Positions 1 through 8,340 of a stretch of DNA of 14,461 nt are shown in pieces. The DNA is from Acanthaster planci (taxonomy: Eukaryota > Echinodermata > Asteroidea > Valvatida > Acanthasteridae). The notes beneath the pieces are model-generated. The model saw nothing but the letters and a program-made list of their open reading frames with translations. It was not told the DNA's origin and did not search any database. The translations under genes and the position numbers were made by a program. The DNA lies in NCBI RefSeq assembly GCF_001949145.1, contig NW_019091444.1:865270-879730 (forward strand), given 5' to 3'. How positions within the stretch are numbered: position 1 is the stretch's first letter; the number at the start of each line of letters is the position of its first letter.

Positions 1-37
1 AGACCATCACTGTTTGATTACAATTAACTTTTTAGGA

Positions 38-262
38 CAAAAGTACTCAGAAAGTACTCGGCCGAGTACTTTCCGAGTACATTTCTCCTTAATACTTAAA
101 TTTTACACATCTGGGAGTGTTTGAAGTCTAACATTTATTTTGTAATCTTACCTCTGCACATTTACCATGAAATGCCTGTGCACTCTGGCTTTATTCCCTC
201 TTACTCAGTTCAGTATTGTGCGGAGAATGTTGGTACTCGGAAAGTACTCGACTACAACACTG
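38..262. repeat. Right end of a hAT-like miniature transposon, left end unclear
   Basis: The block ends in TCGACTACAACACTG at 248-262. The same 15 bases, plus the following C, end the element at 5107-5296, and a variant ends the one at 10596-10837. Inside, the 18-bp sequence GTACTCGGAAAGTACTCG at 233-250 has an exact reverse complement at 63-80, so the block folds back with about 150 bp between the arms. The expected left end (CAGTGTTG...) is not visible in the first 40 bases and no 8-bp target duplication was found. The left end is either diverged, deleted or outside the window. The hAT assignment rests on similarity of the right end to the better copies. Confidence 0.5.
43..80. repeat. 38-bp near-perfect palindrome
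   Basis: Positions 43-80 are self-complementary with a single mismatched pair (49 with 74). The inner 22 bases, 51-72, are perfect and centre on CGGCCG. The arms repeat the GTACTC(G/A)GAAAGTACTCG motif that recurs at 233-250. The palindrome is probably the inner arm structure of the surrounding miniature element. Confidence 0.85.
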
Positions 263-501
263 CTTAGTGGTGCGAACCAGCGTTAGGATCACTGATCGAG
301 ATCCAGATCCGCATGATCGGAACGAACAGGCCCATAAATAAGGGTGCATCTCTGACTCACACAATTAGGCCTAAGCATCCACGGTTATTTTGACACTCCT
401 ACTCAATATACCCCCAGTTTAATGTCATTCTCGAGCAAGGAGCCCTAGAGAGTGTGGGCCGTGGCCTTGTGTAAATCTTCCCCCAAACTTCAACCCCCTT
501 G

Positions 502-574
502 ATACATGCATACAGACACGTGCATGCCCATACATAAACACTGTACATATGTACACATGTATGGTACTGTAGGA
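502..574. repeat. Degenerate TACATG cluster
   Basis: This stretch has interrupted copies of ATACATG, GTACATATGTAC and ACATGTATG. It is the first of many such clusters in the window. The short frames that read through here (runs of His, Val, Tyr, Cys and Thr) are products of the repeat and not genes. Confidence 0.7.
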
Positions 575-756
575 CCGCATAATCACGTCCATGAGCAGTC
601 TTACCTTGCCCACGGATCATCTCGGCTAGAAACAGAGGTGAAAGTGATCAAACACCCACTTGTCAACATCTCTGTGGGCCTTGTGCGTGCATGTCAGAGG
701 GAGCATTATACTCGCACGTAGAGAATACGTAATATGTGTAGAAATGGAACCACATA

Positions 757-1137
757 CATACTGTACATGTACATGTGCTATGCTGTACAGGCCAGTTGGG
801 CCAAGGCTAGTACCCTATCCATTGCAAGACAGAGTGGCGGTACCTGTGAGCTATAGCGCATACAACATACATGTACATGTATACTACACATATGTACACG
901 TACATGGCATATGATAGTACATGAACATATATTTTTAATGTACATGTAAGTGGCACGTACACAGTTAACATCCATGGGCACAATTAATATGTACCCGGTG
1001 GATGTACCTACATGTACATGTATATGCTTTTAATTTAAGTGCCACATATAGAATTTACATCCATGGGCACAATGTACATGTACCTGGTACACGTAGATGT
1101 ACTTACGACGTACATGTACCGGTAAATGTACAGCTGG
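757..1137. repeat. Dense TACATG field
   Basis: About 380 bases contain many ACATGTACATGT blocks, for example near 766-777, 869-882, 939-948, 1010-1022, 1073-1083 and 1110-1120. They are separated by related but degenerate sequence (GTACACGTACATGG, TGTACCTACATG). The hexamer unit is a rotation of its own reverse complement, so the field is strand-symmetric and many blocks are perfect palindromes. It contains a larger duplication described separately. Confidence 0.8.
935..1112. repeat. Degenerate tandem duplication, about 89-bp period
   Basis: The 17-mer ACATCCATGGGCACAAT occurs at 968-984 and again at 1057-1073, an offset of 89. Both copies are preceded by a TTTTAAT...AAGTG(G/C)CAC segment and followed by a GTAC(C)(C/T)GGT...GATGTAC segment. 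The two units are therefore homologous beyond the core, though clearly diverged and altered by small indels in the TACATG parts. Confidence 0.7.
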
Positions 1138-1194
1138 GTATAAAGTAAAAGGTGACGGGCACGTTTCTGTCACGTTGACCTCTTTGTCACATCT

Positions 1195-1275
1195 TAATAA
1201 TAATAATAATTAATAATTCATTTAATCTATATTGCGCTCGTTTCATTCGATGTTCACGAGCACATTACAGTAATG
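1195..1275. repeat. (TAA)n followed by a TATATTGCGC repeat remnant
   Basis: An imperfect (TAA)n run at 1195-1216 leads into TTAATCTATATTGCGCTCG. Then come a 6-bp inverted repeat (GCTCGT at 1236-1241, ACGAGC at 1256-1261) and CATTACAGTA. This resembles a widespread animal repeat of the form AT-rich microsatellite, TATATAGCGC, short spacer, GCGCTTTACAG, but it is diverged. The family match is from memory and untested. Confidence 0.4.
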
Positions 1276-2540
1276 GAAATCACATACACTTACATGTAAA
1301 TGACAGAAAAACCTCCATAAAATTGCGTTGAAAAAAACCAAAAACACGAGCGCCCACAACCTGTTCTACCATCAATGTGTATCAGGGTGCAGGCTGTGAC
1401 AGGATCAAGACCACAAGAGCGATTTCTGCTCGGAAGTACGTTGTACCGTCCACTTTAAATGTCAAAAATTCTAGGTACATGTACTTGTACATACTGGTGC
1501 GAGTACGTTTTCATTTCCGTGTCCGTCCGTTTTTTGGGCAGCAGAAGGGCATGACCACTTTTGTGAGGACACAAGATGTCGACTCTTTCAGTCAAACAAC
1601 AGGGCCGCCATGCCTATTCGGAAGTACACTGTACATGAATGAACAGCGTTTTGAACGTTGGAAGGAGGAGACAATTATAACCTCTGCCCTCCGTTATTGA
1701 GTCACGGTACCAGCGAGATTTGTGACCAGGAGGAAAAATGTACACAAGGGTAGGGTTTTTGTAGGCACGCAATTCGTTTTGCTGAATTCCACACCACGTT
1801 TGATTTTCATTTTCAATGTTGATACTGCCGTGAAATCCAAGTTTGAAAAAACATTCAATACTCCTGGTTCAACATACTTGTAAACCATCGTTTTTAGGTC
1901 GCCTACAATTTGCCAGATAATGTTGCATAATTTCCAGGGATTTGAGAGACACGGGCCGGAAGTCAGGGCGGGGGATTACGGGAAATCGTTTCAGGTGACC
2001 ACAAAAGGGAAACAGCGGCACTGTGGCAGGCCAGCTGTTCCTGTCCTCAGGAAAAGACCAAACGGGATCCTCACCAATCACCTTGAACTTACTGGGACAA
2101 ACCTTGCTGGGAGTAAGCCCACGATTGATGCAATCCACTGAGCGGTTGCATGTATCTGGAAATCTTTTTGACAAAGAATGATTATTTGAAAGGTTACTTG
2201 TCCCTTGCTTTTCAGACAGAGACACGCCCACGTTGGTCATTCTATAAATTTTGGGGTCCTAGAGTGTGAGATTTATGTGTCCTTGTTACACCTGACCTGT
2301 TTCATTTGACATGGAAAACATCATTAGCACAGACTTCACACTACAGTTACAAGTATTAGTTTGGCAGGTGATTTACATTGATTATGTATGCACGTCACGC
2401 ATGCAAATTAAAGAAGATGTTCTAAGCTTGCAATATCGTTTGTCAGCTGTGACGGGGACGACTGGAGCCCAAATTTATAGAACGATCCACATGCAAGTTC
2501 TGAAATGCTGTAGGGGATGCACAGTACCGTATCCACATGA
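1276..2540. other. Unannotated sequence, no gene supported
   Basis: I see no repeat array or structured element here apart from single TACATG motifs. The longest open stretch is 123 codons on the minus strand, 1869-2240. It has seven cysteines and no domain I recognise. A plus-strand frame of 73 codons overlaps it. A weak AG acceptor (TTTCCAG, minus strand, near 2153) and a GTATGT near 1875 could delimit an exon, but this is not enough to call one. Confidence 0.4.
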
Positions 2541-2572
2541 ACACGTGCATGTACAGGTGTACATGCACGTGT
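2541..2572. repeat. Hairpin-forming inverted repeat, 14-bp perfect stem
   Basis: ACACGTGCATGTAC at 2541-2554 is exactly complementary to GTACATGCACGTGT at 2559-2572, with a 4-base loop (AGGT). The arms carry the CACGTG E-box palindrome and the TGCATGTAC motif. It is a derivative of the TACATG-type repeats but unusually perfect. It has no T-run after it and no gene beside it, so I do not read it as a terminator. Confidence 0.85.
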
Positions 2573-2574
2573 AG

Positions 2575-3195
2575 GAACATCCCTGGGGGTTGAAAAAGTG
2601 CGCAATGAGGAACTTTTAAGATGGCCCCTGAATCAGCACCCAATCAGCCATGATTAAGTCTCAGACCAGCGCGCATGTCCAGAACTCAACTTGGCAATTA
2701 ATTCTAAGCACATTTTTTAAACCGGGCACAAATTTAGGCTGATCACCCTCCGCCGGCGACATTATCTATATCATCATTCCTACCAAGAAAACCCAATTTG
2801 ACTGCTTATTCATTAACTGTGAATTATGTGGTGTCTCATGCAACAACACTGTTCAAGGATTAGGTTAAGCATCCCTTGTTACTAGAACAGGTACAGGTAG
2901 ATGTCAAATTCTGTCCTTCCGAGAAAAGTGTAGGTAAAAATAAAAATGTCAGTGATGCTAACAGTCTGACCTTTACATGCAGCTCATGTGCAAAGTGAGG
3001 TACGCCTATCACAATCACATGTACCTGTACGTGAATGCATGACGTCAGTAATTTTCCAAGACCGTTACTGCATTGAGGAGACAATTTAAGGAAAAATCAA
3101 GACCGATTCGTCGGAACAAAACTTTCGCCCGAAAAGAATTACTGGTCTCCACAGCATCTGTGTGTTAATACATATATGCAGGTTCCACAAATTTG
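2575..3195. other. Featureless stretch
   Basis: I see no gene, array or inverted repeat of note. The stretch is AT-rich with only short frames. The one site worth naming is a CRE octamer near 3040, listed separately. Confidence 0.5.
3040..3047. promoter_or_regulatory. Perfect CRE octamer TGACGTCA
   Basis: The palindrome TGACGTCA is the consensus site for CREB/ATF bZIP factors. It is one of three in the window. No adjacent transcription start or gene is visible, so function is not established. Confidence 0.35.
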
Positions 3196-3202
3196 GAACA
3201 GG

Positions 3203-3421
3203 TGTGTACTTGTACAGGTGTATGTACAATGTACATGTATACGTACTGGACTCCTGCATGTAAATGTTCACATGTACGAGTACAGTGTACAGTGTACACG
3301 TACATGTACATGTTAGATGCAAACATACATGTACTTGTATGGTTGGGGTCTCACAACACATTTTGCACATGTTCACTCTGGAGGAGAAACTTTCTTCAAA
3401 CCAGGAACGTACATGTACATA
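3203..3421. repeat. TACATG-rich cluster
   Basis: Repeated GTACATG and TGTAC units are densest at 3208-3245 and 3265-3335, including GTACAGTGTACAGTGTACACG and ACGTACATGTACATG. A last block lies at 3409-3420. Reading frames through this stretch on both strands are repeat-driven. Confidence 0.75.
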
Positions 3422-3424
3422 TTT

Positions 3425-4530
3425 TCTGGCAAAATTCTGGTTTGTACAGGGCACTCTTTAAAGGTACCCTGTAAGTACAGTCCCACATTTGCGGCTGTCC
3501 AGAGAGTAATTCGTGAAATTATTGTTGAAAAGTAAACTCAGTTGAACAACCGTTATGGAAGAAGGTCAGGGCTGCGAAAGGATTCTTTCCGACAAGTTGA
3601 AGAAAACAATGAAAGGCAGTCATTTCTAAGCGAAGTGTCTCAAGACGCGCTTTGGAAATTGCTGTTAGTGGTTGGTTTTGAATTCGGCGAAGCGGGCGCA
3701 AGTGTTAATCTGATGCACATGCGTACAGTTGCTATGATTTGTGGGGTCGCTGCGCAGCATCACATTGCTGCAATCGGCTAAATCCGCGTGCACGTATCCC
3801 GGACCTTGAAGCTAGGTGCAATTCGAAACATGACTCTGCAAGTTTGGATTTGAAATCAACTGCCTAAATGTAGAATCTTGCTTTTCTCCAAATACACAGC
3901 AATCATCTCAGGAAGTCTTAATGCAGCTCATGCGCCGAGCTCAAAACAGAGCTTTGTGAAGTGCCCTCCATTAGATTTTGCAAAATGTTGTTGCCCCAAA
4001 TGCACAAATGACAAATGATGGACTGTACATGTACACCTTTAAACCATGGTGACAGCTCATATGAGTAACATGCATGTCAGGTGGCACCTAAGCCCTGGTA
4101 ATGGACCCTGATGAAGTACGGGGAGGGGGGACCGGAGGAACGATATTATGGCCTCAACAGGTCACGTACCGAGACTCATAAACACGTCATCGCTCACGAC
4201 AATGATGTACGGTGTCAGGAATGTCACCACCTCCTCGCATTAAAGCTTCCTGTGTGCACACGGAGAGTGCAAGATATTGCAATCAGGAAAACAGTCCAGA
4301 CAAACATTTCGGGCCACAAAATCTGCCGACTTTCACTGGGAAATTGCAACCTGGTTCTTTGCAGATGACCGTGGCATACATGTTGTAACTGAACAGAGCA
4401 TTGGTGCACCAGTATCCTCATCGTACGCTGTGCAAGCAGCATTCATATACACACAAGTATCAATCAGTGTGTTCAAAACAAACATACTCATATATGCTGT
4501 AAAACAACACTGCTAAGCATATTGTTTTCA
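3425..4530. other. Unannotated sequence with small unrecognised frames
   Basis: Around 3540-3780 both strands are open for 60-79 codons and CG dinucleotides are somewhat denser than nearby. The translations show no domain I know. Around 4111-4510 three overlapping frames of 72-85 codons are equally unconvincing. I found no inverted terminal repeats and only one short TACATG motif (near 4025). Confidence 0.4.
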
Positions 4531-4534
4531 TGTG

Positions 4535-4626
4535 TGTACATGTACATGTACATATTTCCTCTCCGATATATTTCCGCCACTGAATTCAACAACACCAAAC
4601 AAGTGAAGTTGCATGTACATGTACAT
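4535..4626. repeat. Two short TACATG arrays
   Basis: A 20-base run of perfect hexamer repeats spans 4535-4554. A second, shorter run (GCATGTACATGTACATC) lies at about 4611-4627, with unrelated sequence between them. Confidence 0.8.
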
Positions 4627-4887
4627 CAAATCCTGCTTGCTCAATCGAACAGTGAACAAAAGACCTACATATACTTTCTAGTTGCTGGAATATGAAGTAC
4701 ATGTCTACGATAATAATAAAAAAAACCAGCAGTGTTTCCAAAAGGTTTGCATCAAAAACAGAAAAAAAATGTGCGGTTTACTGTTCGTCAACAAGCATAC
4801 AATGTACAATGTTGTGAACAACACGTGTTTCCATTACTCTTGAAGTGAGGAGTTCAACACTCTTTCTTCGACCACAAATTTTTGTAA

Positions 4888-5089
4888 TGTTTACTGACGT
4901 GCACGAGTTGGAAGACTTCCAGGCAGATTGAGTGTGTGTTACCCTTCTGTTTTCTCACACACAGCGGACCTAAAACAATAATGACGCCACACATTGTTTA
5001 CATCCAAAAGTGCTATCCCGTAAGCGAGCACGATGGATTGTTTCAAGCCTCACGGCTACAGTAAAGCGCACAAACAAAGTGTGACGTCA
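4888..5089. promoter_or_regulatory. Cluster of transcription-factor-like motifs
   Basis: Within about 200 bases there are two TGTTTAC forkhead-type sites (4888-4894, 4995-5001), an ACAAAG SOX-type site near 5074-5079 and a perfect TGACGTCA CRE at 5082-5089. Each motif is short and common by chance except the CRE. No gene is visible beside them. This is a candidate enhancer by motif density only. Confidence 0.2.
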
Positions 5090-5106
5090 TATCATGTGCA
5101 CTGTAG

Positions 5107-5296
5107 TCGAGACCACTTAAGGCGTTTACAAGACCGCACCAGACCAACACAAGACCTCCAGTCTGAATTCTAGTCACAAGCTATTCAAATGAACAGCAAC
5201 AAAAGCATTCCTGTGTCATTATTCATGCTGTTACTTGTGACTGGTCCCCAGTCTGGTCTTACGTCTGATCTTGTGATGATTTCGACTACAACACTG
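5107..5296. mobile_element. hAT-like miniature inverted-repeat element, copy A
   Basis: The right end reads TTCGACTACAACACTG (5281-5296) and is followed by CACTGTAG (5297-5304). The same eight bases, CACTGTAG, lie at 5099-5106 just before TCGAGACC. This fits an 8-bp target duplication. The missing outer part of the left end can be explained by an 11-bp loss between the GTAG of the target copy and the GTAG of the element end. Inside, AGTCACAAG (about 5172-5180) is inverted as CTTGTGACT (about 5234-5242), and the arms have motifs spaced about 12 bp apart. The core at 5172-5241 matches 10676-10745 at roughly 75-80 percent by eye. There is no coding capacity, so it depended on a transposase supplied elsewhere. 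Confidence 0.7.
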
Positions 5297-5363
5297 CACT
5301 GTAGTGATGGGTATGAATACATGTAACCGGTACATTAGAAACAAGACCTCAAGCTACAACTTA

Positions 5364-5534
5364 CACGTACATGTATGTACATGTACACTGTATGTCTACA
5401 TGTACATGTACATGTATACGTGTACTGGGTCCAACAAATATATCCTGCAACATGTACATGTACCAATGCATGTGCATGTACATGCTGGCAATTACCACTC
5501 TATCAGCCACTCTAATGTGTACATGTACATGTAT
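5364..5534. repeat. TACATG array cluster
   Basis: There are perfect or near-perfect blocks at 5367-5386, 5397-5416 (20 bases perfect), 5451-5463, 5469-5483 and 5518-5533. Two overlapping frames of 60-81 codons read straight through the repeats and are not genes. Confidence 0.85.
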
Positions 5535-6022
5535 CGTCAGGCCCCCTAAATAAATCTAAGCAGTCCTATTTCTATGCACTCACCTTCCGGTTAATGTTTT
5601 GCGGACATGTGGGCTATTTAACAGCCAGTGGTCACTTGTATCGTTTGTCCGTGTGCCAAAGTTTTGCAAAAGACCCCAAAATGTTGGAAATTAATCCTGT
5701 AATCTTAGTTTATGTGTAAAAGAAATAAATGACAATGTTTCTTGGCAAATTTTCCTGGACACAAGCACTAGAAATGGTAGAGTTTGTGCCTTGAACACCC
5801 CCCCCCAAAAAAATTCAGAAGTCTTCGTTTCACCTAATAGTTCGCCCTCTATTATCTAGTATGTACTTTTAACATGTCACATGATGTCATTAAAATTTGT
5901 TGACTCAGTGAAGCACTTCAGGGGTGCAAATAGGACCCTTTGCTTAAAGGTACATGTCATCAGAGATGGGATGGGATATGCACCAACCTGATTAACGTGG
6001 ACAGGGCACAGACATCAACTAT

Positions 6023-6054
6023 GGGTGTGGGAGGGGTGTGGATGGGGATGAGGG
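6023..6054 (+). other. Potential G-quadruplex
   Basis: G runs of three or more lie at 6023-6025, 6029-6031, 6033-6036, 6044-6047 and 6052-6054. The first four fit G3+ with loops of 3, 1 and 7 bases. This is a sequence-pattern call and folding is not shown. Confidence 0.5.
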
Positions 6055-6408
6055 ATTTTCACTAACTTGTGACTGTGGTTGCAGGGCGTACAAATAACAA
6101 AGAACATGGCAGTTAGTTAAGGATGGAATGGAATTAGGTCTACCAGCCACAGGAAGGTGTTTTCAGAGGGTGTCAAGACTATTTGTCTTCTCTTAAAAAT
6201 TTGTTGTTCTTTGGTATGATTAACAAATTTATATTTGGAGGGGGATTAACAGATAAGGTGGATGTGGATGGTTAATGTGGAGTCATGGAGTCAGGGGGGC
6301 AGACCACTGGAGGATACGGGGTGCCATATTTAGTGTTTGGTTTGTAAAGACTGGCGAAACTGACAAGTTAATAAGCAAAGGAACACATTAAGGGACTTTA
6401 CTTGTAAT

Positions 6409-6434
6409 TTAAATACTGACATTAAATACTGACA
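6409..6434. repeat. 13-bp perfect tandem doublet
   Basis: TTAAATACTGACA is repeated twice without interruption (6409-6421, 6422-6434). Confidence 0.85.
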
Positions 6435-7045
6435 GACCAAGGAACCTCATGTTGTACATGTAAAAAGGAAAAATGCTTTTATTTATTAAAATTCATTTCC
6501 CTGTTCCTGATTTAAGAACGTTATTCAAATGGACTGGAAATGACTACCGGAAGATTTCAAGTTTGAAGCTGTTTAAATTGCTGTACAAATTCAAAGAATT
6601 TGTGCTGCGGCAATGCTGACTCGCCCTTTCAATAAACATATCTTGTGTAGCACATCTTGGCCACCGCAGATTGCACTAGACCACTAGCTGCGTAGATTTA
6701 GGCAGGAATTTTTACACACACACACATGTGGTCAAACCCACTAAAAGCTGCCTACTCCTGGGCACCAAAAGTAGTCACTTTTTTGTGTGAATCGCTTCGA
6801 TGACAGTGCGTGAGTTGTAAAAATAAAAGCACCTCTAAAAATTTTCAACTGCATTGTAGTTTTCTGGGAATCTTGTTTCAAAGCCTTAAGTGAGCAGAAA
6901 TAGGAGGATTTAGGATAATAGTACAGTACCTGTCCACTCCAGGGACAAGTCATACATTACTGAAGGTAATGTACCAGTTCCTAGGCATCGTGCACTGCAC
7001 ACAGGTGGGCGTGAGCATCTCATGGATGGACTCGGTCAAGGCGGC

Positions 7046-7115
7046 GTCGTGGCAGAGTTTACTAGAGCGTGTGCTTCGCCAATTGGATTAAGCGAGGCTA
7101 GCGAGCAGCAAAGAT
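7046..7115 (+). repeat. Possible decayed tRNA-like SINE head
   Basis: GTCGTGGCAGAGTTTACTAG followed by AGCGTGTGCTTCGCC resembles the 5' part of a class II tRNA or tRNA-derived SINE (TGGCNNAGT...TAGAGCG, an A-box-like stretch at about 7050-7069). I cannot find a convincing B box (GGTTCGANTCC) at the usual distance, nor a folded cloverleaf, so this is not an intact tRNA gene. Confidence 0.25.
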
Positions 7116-7150
7116 GGAGTTTTTGAACTGTGCAGCTACAGGATTGAATT

Positions 7151-7178
7151 GGGAGCGGGGGGGGAGGAGGGGGTGGGG
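7151..7178 (+). other. Potential G-quadruplex, G-rich tract
   Basis: G runs at 7151-7153, 7157-7164, 7169-7173 and 7175-7178 have loops of 3, 4 and 1 bases and match the canonical quadruplex pattern. Read on the minus strand it gives a poly-proline stretch in a spurious 72-codon frame. Confidence 0.55.
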
Positions 7179-7253
7179 CACACTCAGGTTTTTTATGAGC
7201 AAACGGAAGCATGCCCAAATATATCAAATCGTAGGTTGTGCCACGCATTATCA

Positions 7254-7452
7254 ATGTACATGGTACATGTACACCTTATTTGCAGGGTATTGCACATGTA
7301 GGTGTAATGTACATAAATAAATGTACATGTACCTTTATGACCTGTCATCACAAAATGAGCTGAAAGTCGGAATTTTCACAAATTTAGATATTGGTATTGA
7401 ATTAAGCAGAAAGCTGGAGAACTTTCCAATGGTACCGGTATGTACATGTACA
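7254..7452. repeat. Scattered TACATG arrays
   Basis: Blocks lie at 7254-7274 (interrupted by one GG), 7293-7313, 7321-7332 and 7440-7453. Non-repetitive sequence separates the last block from the others. Confidence 0.75.
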
Positions 7453-7487
7453 TGGAACACTCTGGGTAAAAGTACAAGGTGACAATG

Positions 7488-7495
7488 TGACGTCA
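7488..7495. promoter_or_regulatory. Perfect CRE octamer TGACGTCA
   Basis: This is the third perfect CREB/ATF consensus in the window. It shares the 10-mer GTGACGTCAT with the site at 5081-5090. No neighbouring gene is visible. Confidence 0.35.
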
Positions 7496-7763
7496 TTCTG
7501 GCAGCTTTGCGTCTTTGTTCCCGACATTATTTCAACATTTCAGACCGGGCATGAATAATGCCGTTGTTAAAATTGCTGAGAAAATGACATTTTTAAATAT
7601 ATGATCCGCCGAATAATTTGGAATTAAATAGGAGACGGGTTACTCTTTCCAAATATTACAAAAGCAAACACTGACCTCAACTTCGATATGACACTGAACC
7701 CTCAAAAATAGGAAAGAGCGGGATGTGACTTTACTCTCATTCAGTCGTGATGGGTCACATGGG

Positions 7764-7999
7764 CCAATTTCATAGAGCTGCTTAAGCACAAAATTTGCTT
7801 AAGCAAGAAACAACTTTGCTAAATAAACAAAAATTACAAGCTCAAACTCTATCTGATTGTCATGCTTACAAAAAAAACAGCTACATAAAATCCCCAAACA
7901 ATATACATCACATGGAGTTTGGGCTGGTTACCTGATTTATCAAGTAAGGTTTTCTCACGCTTACGCAAATTTTGTGCTTAAGCAGCTCTATGAAATTGG
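7764..7999. mobile_element. 236-bp miniature element with perfect 35-bp inverted ends
   Basis: The left arm, 7764-7798, begins CCAATTTCATAGAGCTGCTT. It is the exact reverse complement of the right arm, 7965-7999, which ends in AAGCAGCTCTATGAAATTGG. Similarity continues inward with mismatches (TTAAGCAAGAAAC against GTAAGCGTGAGAAAAC). The interior is AT-rich and non-coding. I could not identify a target duplication, so the superfamily is left open. I associate this end sequence with repeats in echinoderm genomes, but no library search was possible. The perfect arms suggest recent insertion or gene conversion between them. Confidence 0.8.
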
Positions 8000-8011
8000 A
8001 CTCTGATATAT

Positions 8012-8085
8012 GGTACGTGTACACATGAATACAATACTGGGTACATGTACAAGTATAATGTACATGCACCAGTATGTACATGTAG
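8012..8085. repeat. TACATG array beside the miniature element
   Basis: Interrupted GTACATGTAC, TGTACATGC and TGTACATGTAG blocks begin about 12 bases after the right end of the 7764-7999 element. Confidence 0.75.
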
Positions 8086-8340
8086 GTCTGTTCATTAAGC
8101 TTGAAATTCACAAATTACAATAGGAACGCATCAAGACAGTTTCAATTGCTATCAAAATTTAAAAATTTTCAGTTTGCATCCGTGAATACGGAAATTAATT
8201 TTTCAGAGGGAAAAAACTTAACTAATGTTTTACATGTAACAAATCAATAGTGGCTGAAAGAACACCAACATTGTTGGTCGGGCACTGGTTGGTCAACCAC
8301 ATTTCCACTGGCATTGAATTTTTGGTCTGGAAAGTTCAAC

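Larger units (their letters stand above)
5550..7040. other. Long plain region
   Basis: I see no gene. Local oddities are C9A7 at 5798-5813, the G-rich run at 6023-6054, a 13-bp doublet at 6409-6434 and a short (AC)n near 6714-6725. The only frame of any length (6741-6953, minus, 70 codons) has no recognisable features. TACATG motifs are sparse here compared with the rest of the window. Confidence 0.5.

Noticed and set aside
502-1137. CRISPR-like array
   Set aside because: The units are 6-bp palindromic repeats without uniform spacers, in clearly eukaryotic-type sequence.
2541-2572. Rho-independent terminator
   Set aside because: No T tract follows the hairpin and there is no upstream gene. 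The sequence is not bacterial in character.
3086-3454. 122-codon minus-strand frame
   Set aside because: Most of it is Cys, Thr, His and Val runs from TACATG units, and other frames are equally open there.
7046-7115. Intact tRNA gene
   Set aside because: Only an A-box-like stretch is present. There is no B box, acceptor pairing or convincing anticodon arm.
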